Shown: positions 38,246 through 50,490 of the stretch, in pieces | How the letters are laid out: the number at the start of each line of letters is the position of its first letter | How positions within the stretch are numbered: position 1 is the first letter of the stretch | Source of the DNA: Chanos chanos | Taxonomy: Eukaryota; Chordata; Actinopteri; Gonorynchiformes; Chanidae | Direction: 5' to 3' | DNA length: 64,000 nucleotides | Assembly (NCBI RefSeq): GCF_902362185.1 | Contig: NC_044498.1 | Coordinates: 17,229,065-17,293,064, forward strand | The notes under the pieces: generated by a model | Databases searched by the model: none | Seen by the model: only the letters and a program-made list of their open reading frames with translations | Told to the model about the DNA's origin: nothing | Made by a program: the position numbers and the translations under genes

Positions 38246-41200
38246 TCAGCGAGGAACAGCACAGAGTTTATAAGGCTTGGGGCTACGCGTGGCTCCCATT
38301 TTGTAGTCCAGTGTGGGCTCGACACCAGGAGGAGCAGAGAACGTGAAGTGTTGAAGCAGGGAGGTGAAGAACAGGAAGAGCTCCATACGAGCCAACTGCT
38401 CCCCTAGACACACTCTCTTTCCTAGGGCGAAAAAAAAAAATCCTCGGGATCTGTGATGTGTCGATGTCGTATTTGTAGAACATTTGTAATAAATTACATC
38501 CCCCTTTCCAAAACCGCTTTGCTGGAGGACGAAGGACTAAGATTACCTGAGCATTAGTTTAAAAGCTAGCATTAAGGAGAAGAAACCGTATGAGGACTTT
38601 CTTAAAACAAATGTAAGTCCTTACATTTCATACTGCTTTCAAATTATGCAGAATGCACATACAAAGGAGGACAGGAGTACTACTGTACCAGTTGAAAATG
38701 GAAGGAAGGCGTCTCTCCTCCGGAAGTTACCCTCAGCATCCAGGAAGTGTTCTGGATTGAAAGTGTGTGGTGTCTCCCACTCTGTCTCATCAAACAAAAC
38801 TGATGTGAAGTTCGCAGTCACCGCTGTGCCCTGTAGGAAAATCACTCATATTTGCATTTGTAGTTTAAATATGGTTATTAGACATTTTAATAAAAATGTG
38901 ACATTTAATGTAATGTCTGACTTATCAAATCGATCAATAATCAATCAAACCAGTCAATCAGTTATCCATGTAACCAGAAATATGTGATTGCCAAGTTCCG
39001 GTAAAGGCCTTGAGTACCAATTCTGTAGTCACAATCAGCCAGAACAACAGCCCACCTTGGGAATGTTGTAACCTCCAATGTAGGTATCTTTGGTAGTAGA
39101 TCGGCCCATGTTCGGTGCGATAATGTTTCCAAATCTCTGTATCTCATGAATGACAGCATCAGTGTAGGGCAGGTTCTCTCTGTCTGCCAGTGATGGTTGT
39201 CGTGACGACCCTATCACACGGTCTATCTCTGCCTGTACCTTTGCTGAACAAAGGAAAATGTTATGTTTAGAGTGGTATAGAAACAAAACCAAGAAAACAT
39301 CTCTCTCCTTATATGTTGTGATGGCTGCTCCTCTGGGAAAAGAACATGGTGAACCCAAATAACAACAAAGGCACTAATGGAGAACACAGAGGAGCCATAA
39401 CTAGCAGCTCGTTCGACCAGCACACCTGCACCTTGCGGAAGACCATCAGATGCCAGATTAAAGAACAAGCGTGGAGAGAGGCAAGAGGGGAATGAAGAAT
39501 TGAAGCAAGAATGTGTATCTCCCTGAACACCCTAGCTGAACAACTCCCTAGGCCAACCATTGCTGCTGCCTACATCATTTGGGCACCATAAGACATCTCA
39601 AGGCCGAATGGCACCTTGATCTGCAGCCACGGAGCAGAAGGACTGAGCAGCTTGTGTGGAGCTCTGCAGAGGCTCTGTACAGGGTCCACGCTGCCCTTTG
39701 TGCACCAGCCCAATATCAAAACTTTGGATGACGGAAGCTGATATTTGTTGGAAATTTTTTTAAACTGGCAAAAATTGGTGCCTTTGCAAGATAACTGCTT
39801 TTAACCCCACAATGACCACATTGACAATGATGTGTAGCACAAACTGATTACTTCTGATGGATTCTACAGCGTGGCGTAAAGCATTACATTGGTATAAGTC
39901 CTAAAGCGTTGGCACTGACCTTGTATTTCTGGGTATTTGATCATATAAAGGAGACCCCAGTACAGGGTGGTAGAGGTGGTCTCAGTCCCTGCTGCAAACA
40001 GATCCAGTGTGCAGAAGCACAAGTTCTCAATGTTGAATCCAGCTGCTTCATCTTCTTTCCACTGCAGAGAGAGAAGATGTAACATCCAAGAAATTACCTC
40101 TACATTCACAACACTCTCACAGTGCACCATAAGGATGAGTTTCAAGTGCAGAGAATTTGTGTTTAAATAAGACGACAACTGATTCATGATTTCCACCATC
40201 ACTTGTAATTTACACAGTCAGTCTCTCACTGGTGTAACAGGATCCCAGTGCAAGATGCTCACTTGAGAACATCAACTCTATGAACATGGCATCATCAGCA
40301 TTACAGATATCCCTACCTTTTCCATCTCCCCCAAGAAGCAGTCGATATAATCCCGTGGAGAGGAGGGGTCATAGTCAATGCGGTGCTCTTTGATTTTAAT
40401 CCTGATAAAGTCAGTCACTGTATTCCAAAGGGCAAATATTTTCCTGTGTGGGCCTGGCACTCTGCGCATTAACCATGGCAACATATTATAGATCTAGTGA
40501 CAAAAGAGAGAGAGCATCAAAGCTTGATTTTAAGAAGTATAGGCAGTGTCTGTAGGTAAGTAACAAAACATTACAGAAATCACATGTGTTTTGTCAATTC
40601 CATTTTGCACTAACTGTGCAAAAAAAAAGTAAGAATAATTGATAAATGTTGGAGTTCCTATGTATCAGACAGATTTGCTTTAGAAGTGGGTGCTTAAAAA
40701 TCTGAAAGAAGGTGGACTAGAAAGTTAAGGTTATGCACACAAAGATTTGACAGTGCCTTCACTGAATGTCTGGCTCTGGGTGACAAAAAATTGGATACAA
40801 GAATTTTTGTTCCTCTATCAAGTATCTGACAGATATCAAATATAGGAAATCAGAACGAGTAGCTACATTCCATCCCATTAAAACATATTCAGTGCATTTT
40901 AGTACCTTCACGTAATTAAAGAAAAAGAGTTGTCTTTCAAAAAGAACCGAACAAGGATAAAAACAGACTTCCTCCAAATTATGTATTCAGGATTTATTAT
41001 AGATAAGTGTTGCTGTATAAAGCATTATTAAAAACTGTGTAATAAAGGCAGTCAGATGCCTCCATCACTAAAATAAACTAGGGGTCACGAGCTACCTTAT
41101 TGATTCCCAACATGCAAAGTTAATCAAACATATTAAATGAAATTACTAACATGATATTACAAATCATACAGGAAGTATGTGTCTCTATAGTGTGAATCTG

Positions 41201-44200
41201 CTTCTCTGTAAAGCAAGATACCATAAATCTCTTCACATTTTCGTTGTTCAGTAATTTTAAACACGTGCGTATGTAATGTCTTATTTTGAGACTGATAGTC
41301 ACGTCACAGTTAACTGAAATAGAACTTAGCTTTTATATGATGCGTAAAACAACAAGACACCATAATTCCATTATCGCTTTCATTGTTAAAGCATTGTAAT
41401 GGGTGAGGACGCAATGCAATATCCTACTATAAAACTTGCTACGCAATGTATAATCAGGAGAAGAATGTTTTCGTTTATAAAGTGCATGCCACTGCGTGAA
41501 AAGAGGTGTATTCGGCCTGGAATACTCCTGTATATTCCCGGATACTCCACAGATTATCGGCTGTATCCGGCAGTTTGCAGCTCTGTTACGCGGCATGGAA
41601 AACTCCTGAATATGTACCGTGTTTTGGGGTCTGCCTAGAGCCCTTAGTTGCCATGGTGAATAATCCCTTGGGGGTGCTTGGAAGGGAACATTTGCACTTC
41701 ACACCTTGGGCCACCAGGTATCCTGCAATTGGTCAAAAGTCTTTCTTTGGATTGGTGGAGCAATGTCTTGCCCCTCCTCTAAAACCCTTCCCCATTGGTC
41801 CATTGTGGGTCCCCAGACATGAATTCATATGGTTTATATAATAATAATAATTATGTTTATATAATAATATAATATAACAATAATTTATATAATAATAATT
41901 ATTATTATTAATAATATTATTATTATTGGCGGTGGTGTTGTTTTATCTTCATAGGTAGATTGTATAGATAGTCTGCCAAACAAAAATGAATTACACAAAT
42001 TTTATTATAAATAAAGCAAATACAGTATAATATAAGGCATATAAATTGACAATTATATATATATATATATATATATAATCAATGTACAATATATAACAGA
42101 ATAGAATACATTAGAACAGAATATACTGTAATATCATAGTATATAATACAAATGCTTTTGTGAGCATAAATGAAACTCTAAATGTTGAGCATTCCCAAGA
42201 ACAACCCAGCTTCCGTGGTCTCTATTCTGTAGCACCCCAACTCTGTGCTAGGCGGGAGGACCCACGCTGGCCTTCCATCCAAGATGGCGGAGTCCCCGTC
42301 AGAAATTATATCTACTGATGCGGTCCTCCATATGGCAGCCTCTTCCTCAGTTTAAAGAACACTAGCTCTGGCCTTGAGCAGATGCAAAACACAGTGAAAA
42401 CAGAAATTAGATCACTGAAAATAGCAAATGGAGAAAAAATCTAAGAACTACTAGGGAAATGATGTTTTGACTTACTCTTCTCCTCCTTTGCCTCGTTCGA
42501 GTGGCGATCCTGCCCCCCTCTTTGTTCTCTGGATTCACCCGGTAACTCTTTCGAATAGTCTCAATCGGTCTTTCAGGATGCTAGAGAGAGAAAAAAAGCG
42601 GAGAAGAAAGGAAGATTGATTAAAAGTTCGTTTAGAATTCCAACCACTGCTATGAAACAATCGCGACGATATAGTCTACCAACAAAACACGCTGTCCTAC
42701 CTTGTCCGTGGATCATATCTGTGCGTGTTGTTTTCAGCATTATGCATTCTCCGCACAGCTTCCTGTAGAAGCAAAATTAATACAAGAGTTAAATTCAACC
42801 ACATTAAGGGATAAAGCAGATAAAGAAATGTGAACGTATCAGAATGCGCGGCAGTCAAAGACGAAAGCCAGAAGGCTACAGAAATAAACTTACCGAAACA
42901 GAGTTATTCCCCGCTCGTCTTCTTTTCTCGGGCAGACTCCTCTTGCTCCTCTTTGATGGGACTCCATCCTGTCCAACCGCCGAATAACATTCTCCATGAA
43001 CGTTTACTGCTGTTCAGACATCTTCTTAAAAATGCATTTAACGGGGACACCAGTTGTTTGTTTTCGTTCGGACTCGGCATTGGAAAAATTGGATATTCCC
43101 GGCGCACGAGTAGCCTCTCCACTCCGCTGTCCGTTCGAAAAGTTAAGTGTTCCTTTGCAAGCCATCTTCAAAATGCACACTATTGACAGAATACGGAGTA
43201 CAACTTCTGTAATCCTTCAGTGACTCGCTTCTCCTTACCTTACTACAGGTAACCCCTTCCCCAAAGCAAATTTCGCGCTGCAGTTGCACACAATGCTATT
43301 GGTTACTGTCACTCTACGCCATGCACGCACAGAAAACTGATTGGACAGGACTCAACCTTAGATTCTAAGTGGGTGGTTTGAAAACGGGGCGCGTCCTCGT
43401 ACTGAGGAGAAACATTCCGAACAAACAAGCGAGAATCAACAACAAAAACTCCTATGCCCTGTAAACTTTTTTTTTTTTTAAGTCCTGTATCCTTTGTCCC
43501 GCATCCCTCATACTGAGATAATGTCCCGCATTTTCGCTGGTCGTTTGGTTTTTAACTGTCAGAAATAAAAAATATATGGATCCATTATTTTACCCGCCCG
43601 CACATGAGCATAGTTTCTAATCTATTTAATAGCGCTATGTCAAAAGCAGTGAAAATGCAACATAGGCGAGTTTTTTTAAAAGCCTTGCTTTCGCCCAATG
43701 GCTGAGAGGAGAGCGCTGAGGGCGGTCATCAAGAGTCTGTGGCGGCTGTCAATCAAACTGTGCAGCTGTGGGGTCGACGAATTTCTTTTCTACGTCACGA
43801 AAACCAAACTTAGTAACACTTTACAGATATGAAGATAAACGCTGTCAGCCGACGTCATGGTCAAAAAGAAAGGGAAAAGTTCTTTTATCCCTTCTGACCA
43901 TGGGCCTGTAATGGCCAATGCATGTTGGATGTCTACCAATACAAGTGTATACAAGTGTTTCTTATACAGTTAGACTGACATTATATCTAAGTTTTACATC
44001 ATCTCTCAGCATTAGTAACATGTCCCATATTGTCCCACACAAACTTACTACTTGTCCCCCATTTGGTCTGTTTGCATCTGGTCACCCTGTACCTTTGACC
44101 CCAAGTAAAGGACAGTTGCATAACCATCAAATATGTAATAAATGAACCTCTCATTTAGACTTTTTTTAAATTATGTTTTCAGTGTGTTTTTGTATGCTCC

Positions 44201-47200
44201 ATTTGAAGTGTCCATTGTAATTTAGCTGCACGACAGAGCAATGACATTAAAGGCTACATGGGCCTACCACTGCTATATTATACACCATGCAACACCTAAG
44301 AAGTTTGTGTGGTTATCAAAATATCGGCTAAATATTACATATAGGCTAACTGATAGAAAGTTACAGTGAGGAAGGGGGGCAGGCTTCTATACCCAGTCCC
44401 ACCTAGACCACTGACTGTATTAGCATTTGAAAGGCCAAGCCATCAGCTAACGACTGTGGTCACGCGGATGCCTGAAAACTGCCGTCTAACAGCTGTATTC
44501 GGACATTTGCGGGAGTTTTCAGGTCCGCATGACAAAGTTCTGCGGGCATCCGAATACCTCCGGAAAACAGCAGGTTTAGCGGAAGTTTACTTTGTCTGGA
44601 TATTTCCGAATACACCACTTTTCACGCAGTGTGCACTTTAATTAAATCTCAGTTGTAGACAGAAGTTGCATGCTGGGAAGCATAATCACTTCTCATTAAT
44701 ATATGCTATTTTATGATGAAAAGTGCATAAATTTCCAAAATGACAACTGTGTGATCCACACTATAAGTGTTCAGTATCCGCCTAGCTTTACCTGAGCCCA
44801 AATTCCACCCTCCAGATAAATAGCTTCATTGATCGTCTTCAGGAGGGCTTGAAATTTACTGTCACTGTATTCAAACCGATCACCAAACACCAGAACACAG
44901 ATGACATTGGAGACAGCATTATTCATAAGGATCTGAGGGTCAAATGCTCTACCTGGAAGCCACAAACATTTCCACAAGACATCAGAGATATACAATCAAT
45001 GTGGAGCAACTCTCACAGAAATCCTGCTGGTTCCATTACAGATGGTTACACCTAGGCTATAAATAGTAAAACATCAATCTTTACAGAAGTTTTGAATTTG
45101 TCTTACAATACCATTTTGATAATACACTGTACTGTTGCAATTACACTTGTTTGTTTTAAGACTTAATCTAAGGATTCTGATTTACTTTTTCTCAAAAGTT
45201 TTTCTTAACAGGCAAAATCTAGCTTTAATTTATCCAGCCCTGCAGTGTCAAATCAAAAACACTTTTGTTCACACGTTTCTTCCACTCTTACCTTGCTCAT
45301 TTGAAAAGGCCTCTTTGAGAATACTGGCTTCCTGCTGAATAGATGGCTCTAGGCTCTTCTTACCCAGTCCAAAATTTCTCAGTGTCATCAGTGCAAATCT
45401 TCTCTGCTGTTTCCACCCATATCCATTGGACAAAATAATACCTATCAGCAAAAACTACAGTATTATATTTTTGAAAATATGCTTTAATACACTTCTCTCT
45501 CAGTCAGTATCACTCTCTCTCGTTGGAGGTCCATGGATATTAGTCTGTTAATCTTGCATATGTTCACAATTTTTATACAAACAACAAATACAGTTGACCT
45601 ACTTAGGACAAATATGAAATAAAGGGAGTGAAATGTGTGTGTGTGTGTGTGTGCGTATGAGTGTGTGTGTAGCAGAGAAGTTTACTTGTCAAAGTACTTT
45701 TTTAAATGGAATTAATAATTTGAATAAATCCATGTTCACATCTAAATGTAATGCATTATGTTTTCTTCAATCTTTAATTATTAAGGTATAAAGGTTAATA
45801 TATAAAAGGTAACTATAAAGGTGTTTTGGAGGTCTAGTCACTTTGTGACAAAGCTATATAACATAAAGAGAGAAAAGTAATTCAAGTGCCAGTGTTTTGT
45901 TAAACAGTCATCATCTAAATTAAGACATCTTATATTATTATATTATATTATTACCCGTGCTGTAGCTAACTGTTGTCTGGAAAGGTATGAAACTCTGAGC
46001 TGGTAGGTGACAGACGTTTTGAATTATATTTGTTGGGCTATTGACATTCATAGGAGTTCAAATATAAAACTAATCCGGTCTCAGAAGTTTGCTCTATAAA
46101 TTTCATTACCTTTGTCGCCGACTATGTCAGCAAACAAGGGCAAAGACGGACGATCGACAAAGGCTTCTCCTTGATGAATATATGCCTCTTTCACCAGTTT
46201 GTATCCATCCAAGACAACTATCCTTGATCCAAACATCCGGAGGCTGAAAACGTTTCCATATTTTTCTGCAAACTGTAAAAGACAACCAAAGTAGAAACCC
46301 CATCTCCAAAAAAAGATTTGGAATTTGAGTGGCTTTATTTTCCTCTAGCAAAGAAATACAGGTTTAACCCAAAATTAAAGGCACGTATCTCCAATAAAGG
46401 TAATATCATGCGGTGCAAACAATAGTTTTTATCGAAATGTTTACTCAGTATTTCTCTTGTAGCGGAGAAAATTTCGACGGAAGAACTAATACGTTTATTG
46501 CGATTATCGAGAAAACCAAAACATTTCCTTAAAATACATCTACATCCCCGAAGTGCATTATGATTCCAGAAAAGTCCTGTAGATCCGTATTAGAACTCCG
46601 AAAGACAATGTGTTTCTTGTTTTTCCTTTAATCTGAGCCACTGATAAAAACAGGACAGTAATCATGCTATTTGTGCAAGAGGTCACATGTGAGTAAAGTC
46701 AAAATACGCTTCATTTAGTTTAAACAAATACACTAAAGGATTGCTTGCTGGATAAAAGCAGAAACACTAACAAACATATATAGCAAATAGTGCGGTCATA
46801 ATGCCTATAACAATACTGACATCTCTTCGCACTAGCGACAGCAAAGTAAGGTTTTCCGCTTACCTAGTGAAATTGAGAGGAATGTTAGTGGATTCACTTT
46901 AACATTTAAAGTCAAATCCATATTAACATTATCCCTATCATTTTTCAGTGCTCATCGACACCGTGGACCAATTAAAATAAAAAACGTTACAAATGTGCGA
47001 AAAATCGTGGATAAGAGCAGAAGAACTAAGGCACAAATCTGTAGCGGTCCGATGAAAACTTAACAGGTACGGAAAGGGAAAGGGTTAGGGTTGTTATGAA
47101 AAACTAGTTTTTTTCCAACTGTTGTGTTTGTCCAAGTGTCCACAGATTTTTTAAAAATCTGTGCTCACTAACTGCGTAGCCCACGGTCTTAACAACAAAA

Positions 47201-48090
47201 CACACAGTATACAAATTTTAAAATCATACATTTGAAGTATTACTTTTTCCTACACAGAGAATGAGGAAGAGATTCTTCCCAGAGGCCATTCGGACTCTCA
47301 ACCAGGCCAGCTCTTAGGTCATCTCCTAGGGCTGGACACTGGACCTCTTTGTACTTTACCCCATATCTGGACCTAACACTACATGTGTTTTTTTATATAC
47401 ACTATTTATTGTACAAGTCTGCTATTCATCTCATTCATCAGCCTGATGCTGATGCTGATGTTGCACAGCTCATTACCTCATTATCTTGCACATATCTGCA
47501 CTTTACTCCCGTTTTTTACCTTCTCTTATATATTTTATACTGTATTTTTAAATTCTCTCTTATATTACATTCTTTATATTCTCTTTACATTCTATTTATG
47601 CTCTGTTTATGTATATTCTATTTTTTATACTTATCTCTGTCTTGCTCTTTTTATCATTCAGATAGTCAGAATAAGCGTTTCACTGCACGTTGTACTGTGT
47701 ATGGCTGTGTGTGTGACAAATCAAATTTATATTTGAATTTGAACTTTATATTTTTCACGTAGGCTAAACTTCATTACAGACAACACACCTTAGAGTCGGC
47801 TATGACAGAACATCGAGGGAACACAAATCAAAGGAATAAACTGTAATGGAGACTGAGCGATTGTGGCAACATGATTTAAGGCAGAGTACCTCTGAAAACT
47901 GAATGTGAAGAATTTCTGGATTGATGCGGTGAAGATCCCCTATGAAAGGCAGAGACCGTGGTCCGGGAGGGAAGTTTTTGGGTGGTTTGTTCTTGAAGTA
48001 GTCAGTGAGCAGTAGGAAGACCACGGAGAACATCAAAATACTCTTGATGTCAATCCAGCCGAAAAACTGTATAAAATCAAAAACCGTCAT
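38246..48090 (-). CDS. CYP2 gene D: microsomal cytochrome P450, nine exons over 9.8 kb
   Basis: Exons: 48090-47890, 46272-46110, 45441-45292, 44952-44792, 40493-40317, 40061-39920, 39243-39056, 38830-38689 and 38421-38246. Sizes match genes A-C and the product is 499 aa. ATG 48090 (MTVFDFIQ) is preferred over an in-frame ATG at 48114. P450 landmarks are intact: membrane anchor, [20 protein letters not shown] and [11 protein letters not shown]5 is unusual, reading [11 protein letters not shown] where the sister genes have [11 protein letters not shown] or [11 protein letters not shown], so the usual Pro-Leu pair (374-375) has become Ala-Pro. Exon 8 begins GTAVTANFT rather than GTMVTGNLT. Intron 4 is about 4.3 kb because of an inserted transposon, but its splice sites are intact. 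Confidence 0.92.
39308..39815. repeat. Unidentified 0.5-kb insertion in intron 6 of gene D
   Basis: Copy of the block in intron 6 of gene C (25248-25750). See that entry for landmarks and timing. Confidence 0.6.
41080..41477. other. Extra DNA flanking the intron 4 transposon of gene D
   Basis: Absent from the matching place in gene C (near 27130). Its left part has 'ttcccaacatgcaa', matched in reverse by 'ttgcatgctgggaa' at about 44667-44680. This may be the outer inverted repeat of an older element that the 3.2-kb transposon entered. Confidence 0.4.
41831..41935. repeat. AT-rich (ATA/ATT)n repeats inside the transposon
   Basis: Low-complexity runs of ATA and ATT units. Confidence 0.85.
42052..42078. 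repeat. (TA)n microsatellite
   Basis: About 12 TA units inside the TIR element. Confidence 0.9.
42178..42997 (-). pseudogene. Multi-exon protein of unknown function inside the TIR element, degenerate
   Basis: Four exon-like blocks with splice-like borders on the - strand: 42997-42894 ([13 protein letters not shown], arginine-rich), 42762-42701 ([12 protein letters not shown]), 42580-42476 ([20 protein letters not shown], ending in an Arg-rich stretch) and 42372-42178 (ARASVL, stop, [20 protein letters not shown] and [10 protein letters not shown]). The last two join in phase 0. The first two joints do not agree in phase, and an in-frame stop sits seven codons into the last block, so this copy looks broken. 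I do not recognise a named domain. The coding-like character is from amino-acid composition and exon borders, so this is tentative. Confidence 0.4.
45633..45671. repeat. (TG)n microsatellite in intron 2 of gene D
   Basis: Interrupted TG tract, matching the shorter one in gene C at 28091-28116. Confidence 0.9.
47244..47743 (+). mobile_element. L2-type LINE 3' tail in intron 1 of gene D
   Basis: The left end encodes the last residues of an L2 protein ([19 protein letters not shown], then a stop). The 3' part has 'gtttcactgcacgttgtac' and 'gtgtgtgacaaatc', the standard end of fish L2 elements. It is about 0.5 kb and strongly 5'-truncated. The gene C intron is uninterrupted at this place (about 29548), so the insertion followed the C/D duplication. 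Confidence 0.75.
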
Positions 48091-48274
48091 ACTGAGCAAA
48101 CTCCGGAGAAACACGTAGGCTACTAATCGCTGTTGAATATGACTAACTACAAGACGACGATATCTACCTGATTCGTTGCATAAGAATGGGCGGTCTCTCG
48201 AGGACTACAGCAGGAGTCTGTAAAGAAACGAAAACTTCAGCGGGGTTGCCGTGTCATGAATTTAGCTGACCGTA

Positions 48275-48729
48275 ATGCCGGGATCAGACTACACGATATT
48301 CTTGTCTTTCACGATGGTCACCATGTCAGATTAGGCAATCATAGTGCCATGAACTCTTGCCGTGTCTTGGCCGGGAGACTGGCAACACTACAAGTATGAC
48401 CCCGATTAATCATGCTGCCTTTCACGACCTTGCGCGAGTTGATATGTCGTCGGGGAGGACGACTGTCATTCCTTTTTTTGGTCAACGTCAAGGTACACGT
48501 TGTAGGAGATGTCAGACTAGGCAGGAAAATAAAAAAAATCGAACATGCCAGACTTTTCTTGTCGGGTGTCGTGGGGCGTCCCAGATGACGCATCACTGTT
48601 CTTAGATTATGTCACACGTGCAAGGGGTAAAGACGCCCGTTCGTCGTTCCCGACGTTCATTGAGGCCCAACCCTGGAAGTTTGTCCGCGTCAAAATCGGG
48701 CGGACATCGTGTAGTCTGAATCAGGCGTT
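48275..48729. mobile_element. Non-autonomous DNA element (0.45 kb) with terminal inverted repeats
   Basis: It begins taatgccgggatcagactac followed by acgat, and ends atcgtgtagtctgaatcagg followed by cgtta, which is the reverse complement with three or four changes. The interior is GC-rich with no coding frame. It is absent from the gene C flank. It resembles hAT-type MITEs, but I cannot fix the superfamily. Confidence 0.7.
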
Positions 48730-48849
48730 AGAGTTTAAAACGAGAGCAAGACGTGTGGTTTCTTAAACGCGATTAAAGCGTATTTGGAACCTGCAGTGGG
48801 CCGAAAGAACGCACTTGGATTTTAAACGAAAGTCATCGTGAACTCAATA

Positions 48850-49235
48850 ACCCAGTTGTCTCCAGCTAAAACCAATACAGACCGTTTGAAACCATTTCAG
48901 CCAATACAGACCATCTGAGACCAGTTCAACCAATACAGACCATTTGAGACCAGCAGTTTCTATCAGTTGTTTTTCAACTGGAACCAGACCAATACATTCC
49001 AGTAGAAATTTCATTTGGTTTTTCTACTGGGCATTCCAGTAGAAACCAGTTATGAAACCAGTTGAATGTGTTTCAGTTCCCCTATAAAAACCAATAGGAA
49101 CCAGTTAAAATTGCTATTGGTTTTTGAATGGTTTTCTTCTGGTGTTCTACTGGACATCTACTTGATTTCAACTGGATTTCTACTGGGATTTTCTACTGGA
49201 TTAGAACTGGAATTTCCACTAGGGAACTGGTGTAT
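48850..49235. repeat. Array of ccagtagaaa / accaatacagacc units in mirrored orientation
   Basis: The left part has three 'accaatacagacc' units about 27-33 bp apart. The middle has 'ccagtagaaa' copies. The right part has 'tttctactgg' and 'ttcaactgg', the reverse complements. The block is missing from the gene C flank (around 35955-35970), so it is an insertion. Confidence 0.65.
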
Positions 49236-49261
49236 CATATAGCAATGGCACTGGAGGTCAT

Positions 49262-50490
49262 TTTTTCAGAGGTTCAGAGGTATGACCGTTCCTACTAGGT
49301 CTCTTGGAGGCAATCGGTCTCCTCCCCCCACCCTTTCCACAAGGTTCAGTACTTGGTCCACTCCTCTTCTCTCTCTACACCAGATCACTCGGTCAAGTTA
49401 TCTCTGCCCATGGTCTCTCTTACCCCTGCTACGCTGATGATACACAACTGTTCTTCTCCTTCCCCCCCTCTGACTCTCAGGTTCAGCCTCGTATCGCAGC
49501 CTGCTTAGCTGATATTGCCTCCTGGATGTCTGCTAACCACCTCAAACTCAACCTAGAGAAAACTGAGCTTCTGTTCTTTCCTGCAAAGAACTCCCCAACA
49601 ATTGACACTGCAATCACCATCGAGGGATCTGTGGTGTTCCCCACCACAACAGCCAAAAACCTAGGCGTAACCCTTGACAACCAGCTAACCTACTCCAGTC
49701 ACATTGCAGCAGTCACTCGATCCTGCAGATTCTCCCTATACAATATCAGGAGAATCCGCCCATTCCTCACACAACAGGCGACCCAGCTCCTGGTCCAAGT
49801 GCTTGTCATCTCCCACTTGGACTACTGTAACGTCCTACTGGCTGGCTTACCGACCTGCGCCATCAGGCTGCTCCAGCTCATGCAGAACGCCGCTGCACGC
49901 CTGTTCTTCAACCTCCCTAAGCACTCTCATGTCACTCCACTGCTTACTGCGCTCCACTGGCTTCCAGTAGCTGCCCGCATCCAATTCAAGACACTGGTAC
50001 TGGCCTACCAGGCAACAAGAGGCTCCGCCCCATCATACCTTCAGTCCCTAATAACTCTGTATACCACTACTAGAACCCTCCGCTCTACGACCTCTGGTCA
50101 GCTGACGGTCCCCTCACTTCGGGAACCCGGCAGCCGTTCCTCCCGACCACACCTCTTCTCCGCCATTGCCCCTCGGTGGTGGAACGACCTCCCTCATACA
50201 GTTAGGACTGCGGAATCCCTCACCATCATCCGCAAGAAACTGAAAACCCACCTCTTCAGAACCCACCTATCCCCCACTGCCTAACCCCCCTTCCTTAAAA
50301 AAAAAAACAAAAAAAAACCTTGTCTTGTATCTATGTTTGTCTAAGAATTCCAGGGCGCAATACGAAGGAGTGAATTGATGCTCAGTCTTTTTAGCGATGT
50401 ATGCTTATGAGGTATTAGGAATCCGACTGATGCACTGATTGTAAGTCGCTTTGGCTAAAAGCGTCTGCTAAATGCTAAATTGTAAATTGT
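49262..50490 (+). mobile_element. L2-type LINE, 5'-truncated, with a long open reverse-transcriptase frame
   Basis: The frame 49304-50284 (326 aa) begins just before [15 protein letters not shown] and has CYADDTQLF (catalytic YADD), [24 protein letters not shown] and [16 protein letters not shown] to a normal end. It lacks the endonuclease and N-terminal RT parts. The 3' tail ends 'gtaagtcgctttggctaaaa' then 'gcgtctgctaaatg', the usual end of fish L2 elements. The uninterrupted site is near 36010 beside gene C. Lack of any stop in 326 codons suggests it is young. It is dead by truncation. Confidence 0.85.

Larger units (their letters stand above)
41478..44640. mobile_element. 3.2-kb DNA transposon with about 36-bp terminal inverted repeats, superfamily unknown
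   Basis: The left end reads taaagtgcatgccactgcgt and continues gaaaagaggtgtattcgg. The right end is its reverse complement with one mismatch and a 2-bp gap, ending cacgcagtgtgcacttta at 44640. Inside the ends, 'tattcgg', 'ccggata' and 'tccgaat' words recur in both orientations, like subterminal transposase sites. The gene C intron lacks it. No known transposase domain is visible; only a small multi-exon frame (42178-42997, -) is found, so it may be non-autonomous. Confidence 0.75.

Noticed and set aside
43200-43460. CpG-richer stretch in the intron 4 transposon as a promoter
   Set aside because: It lies upstream of the unknown - strand protein and could be its promoter, but I see no defined TATA or initiator.
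47349-47762. 137-codon hydrophobic frame
   Set aside because: It falls in the AT-rich 3' untranslated tail of an L2 element.
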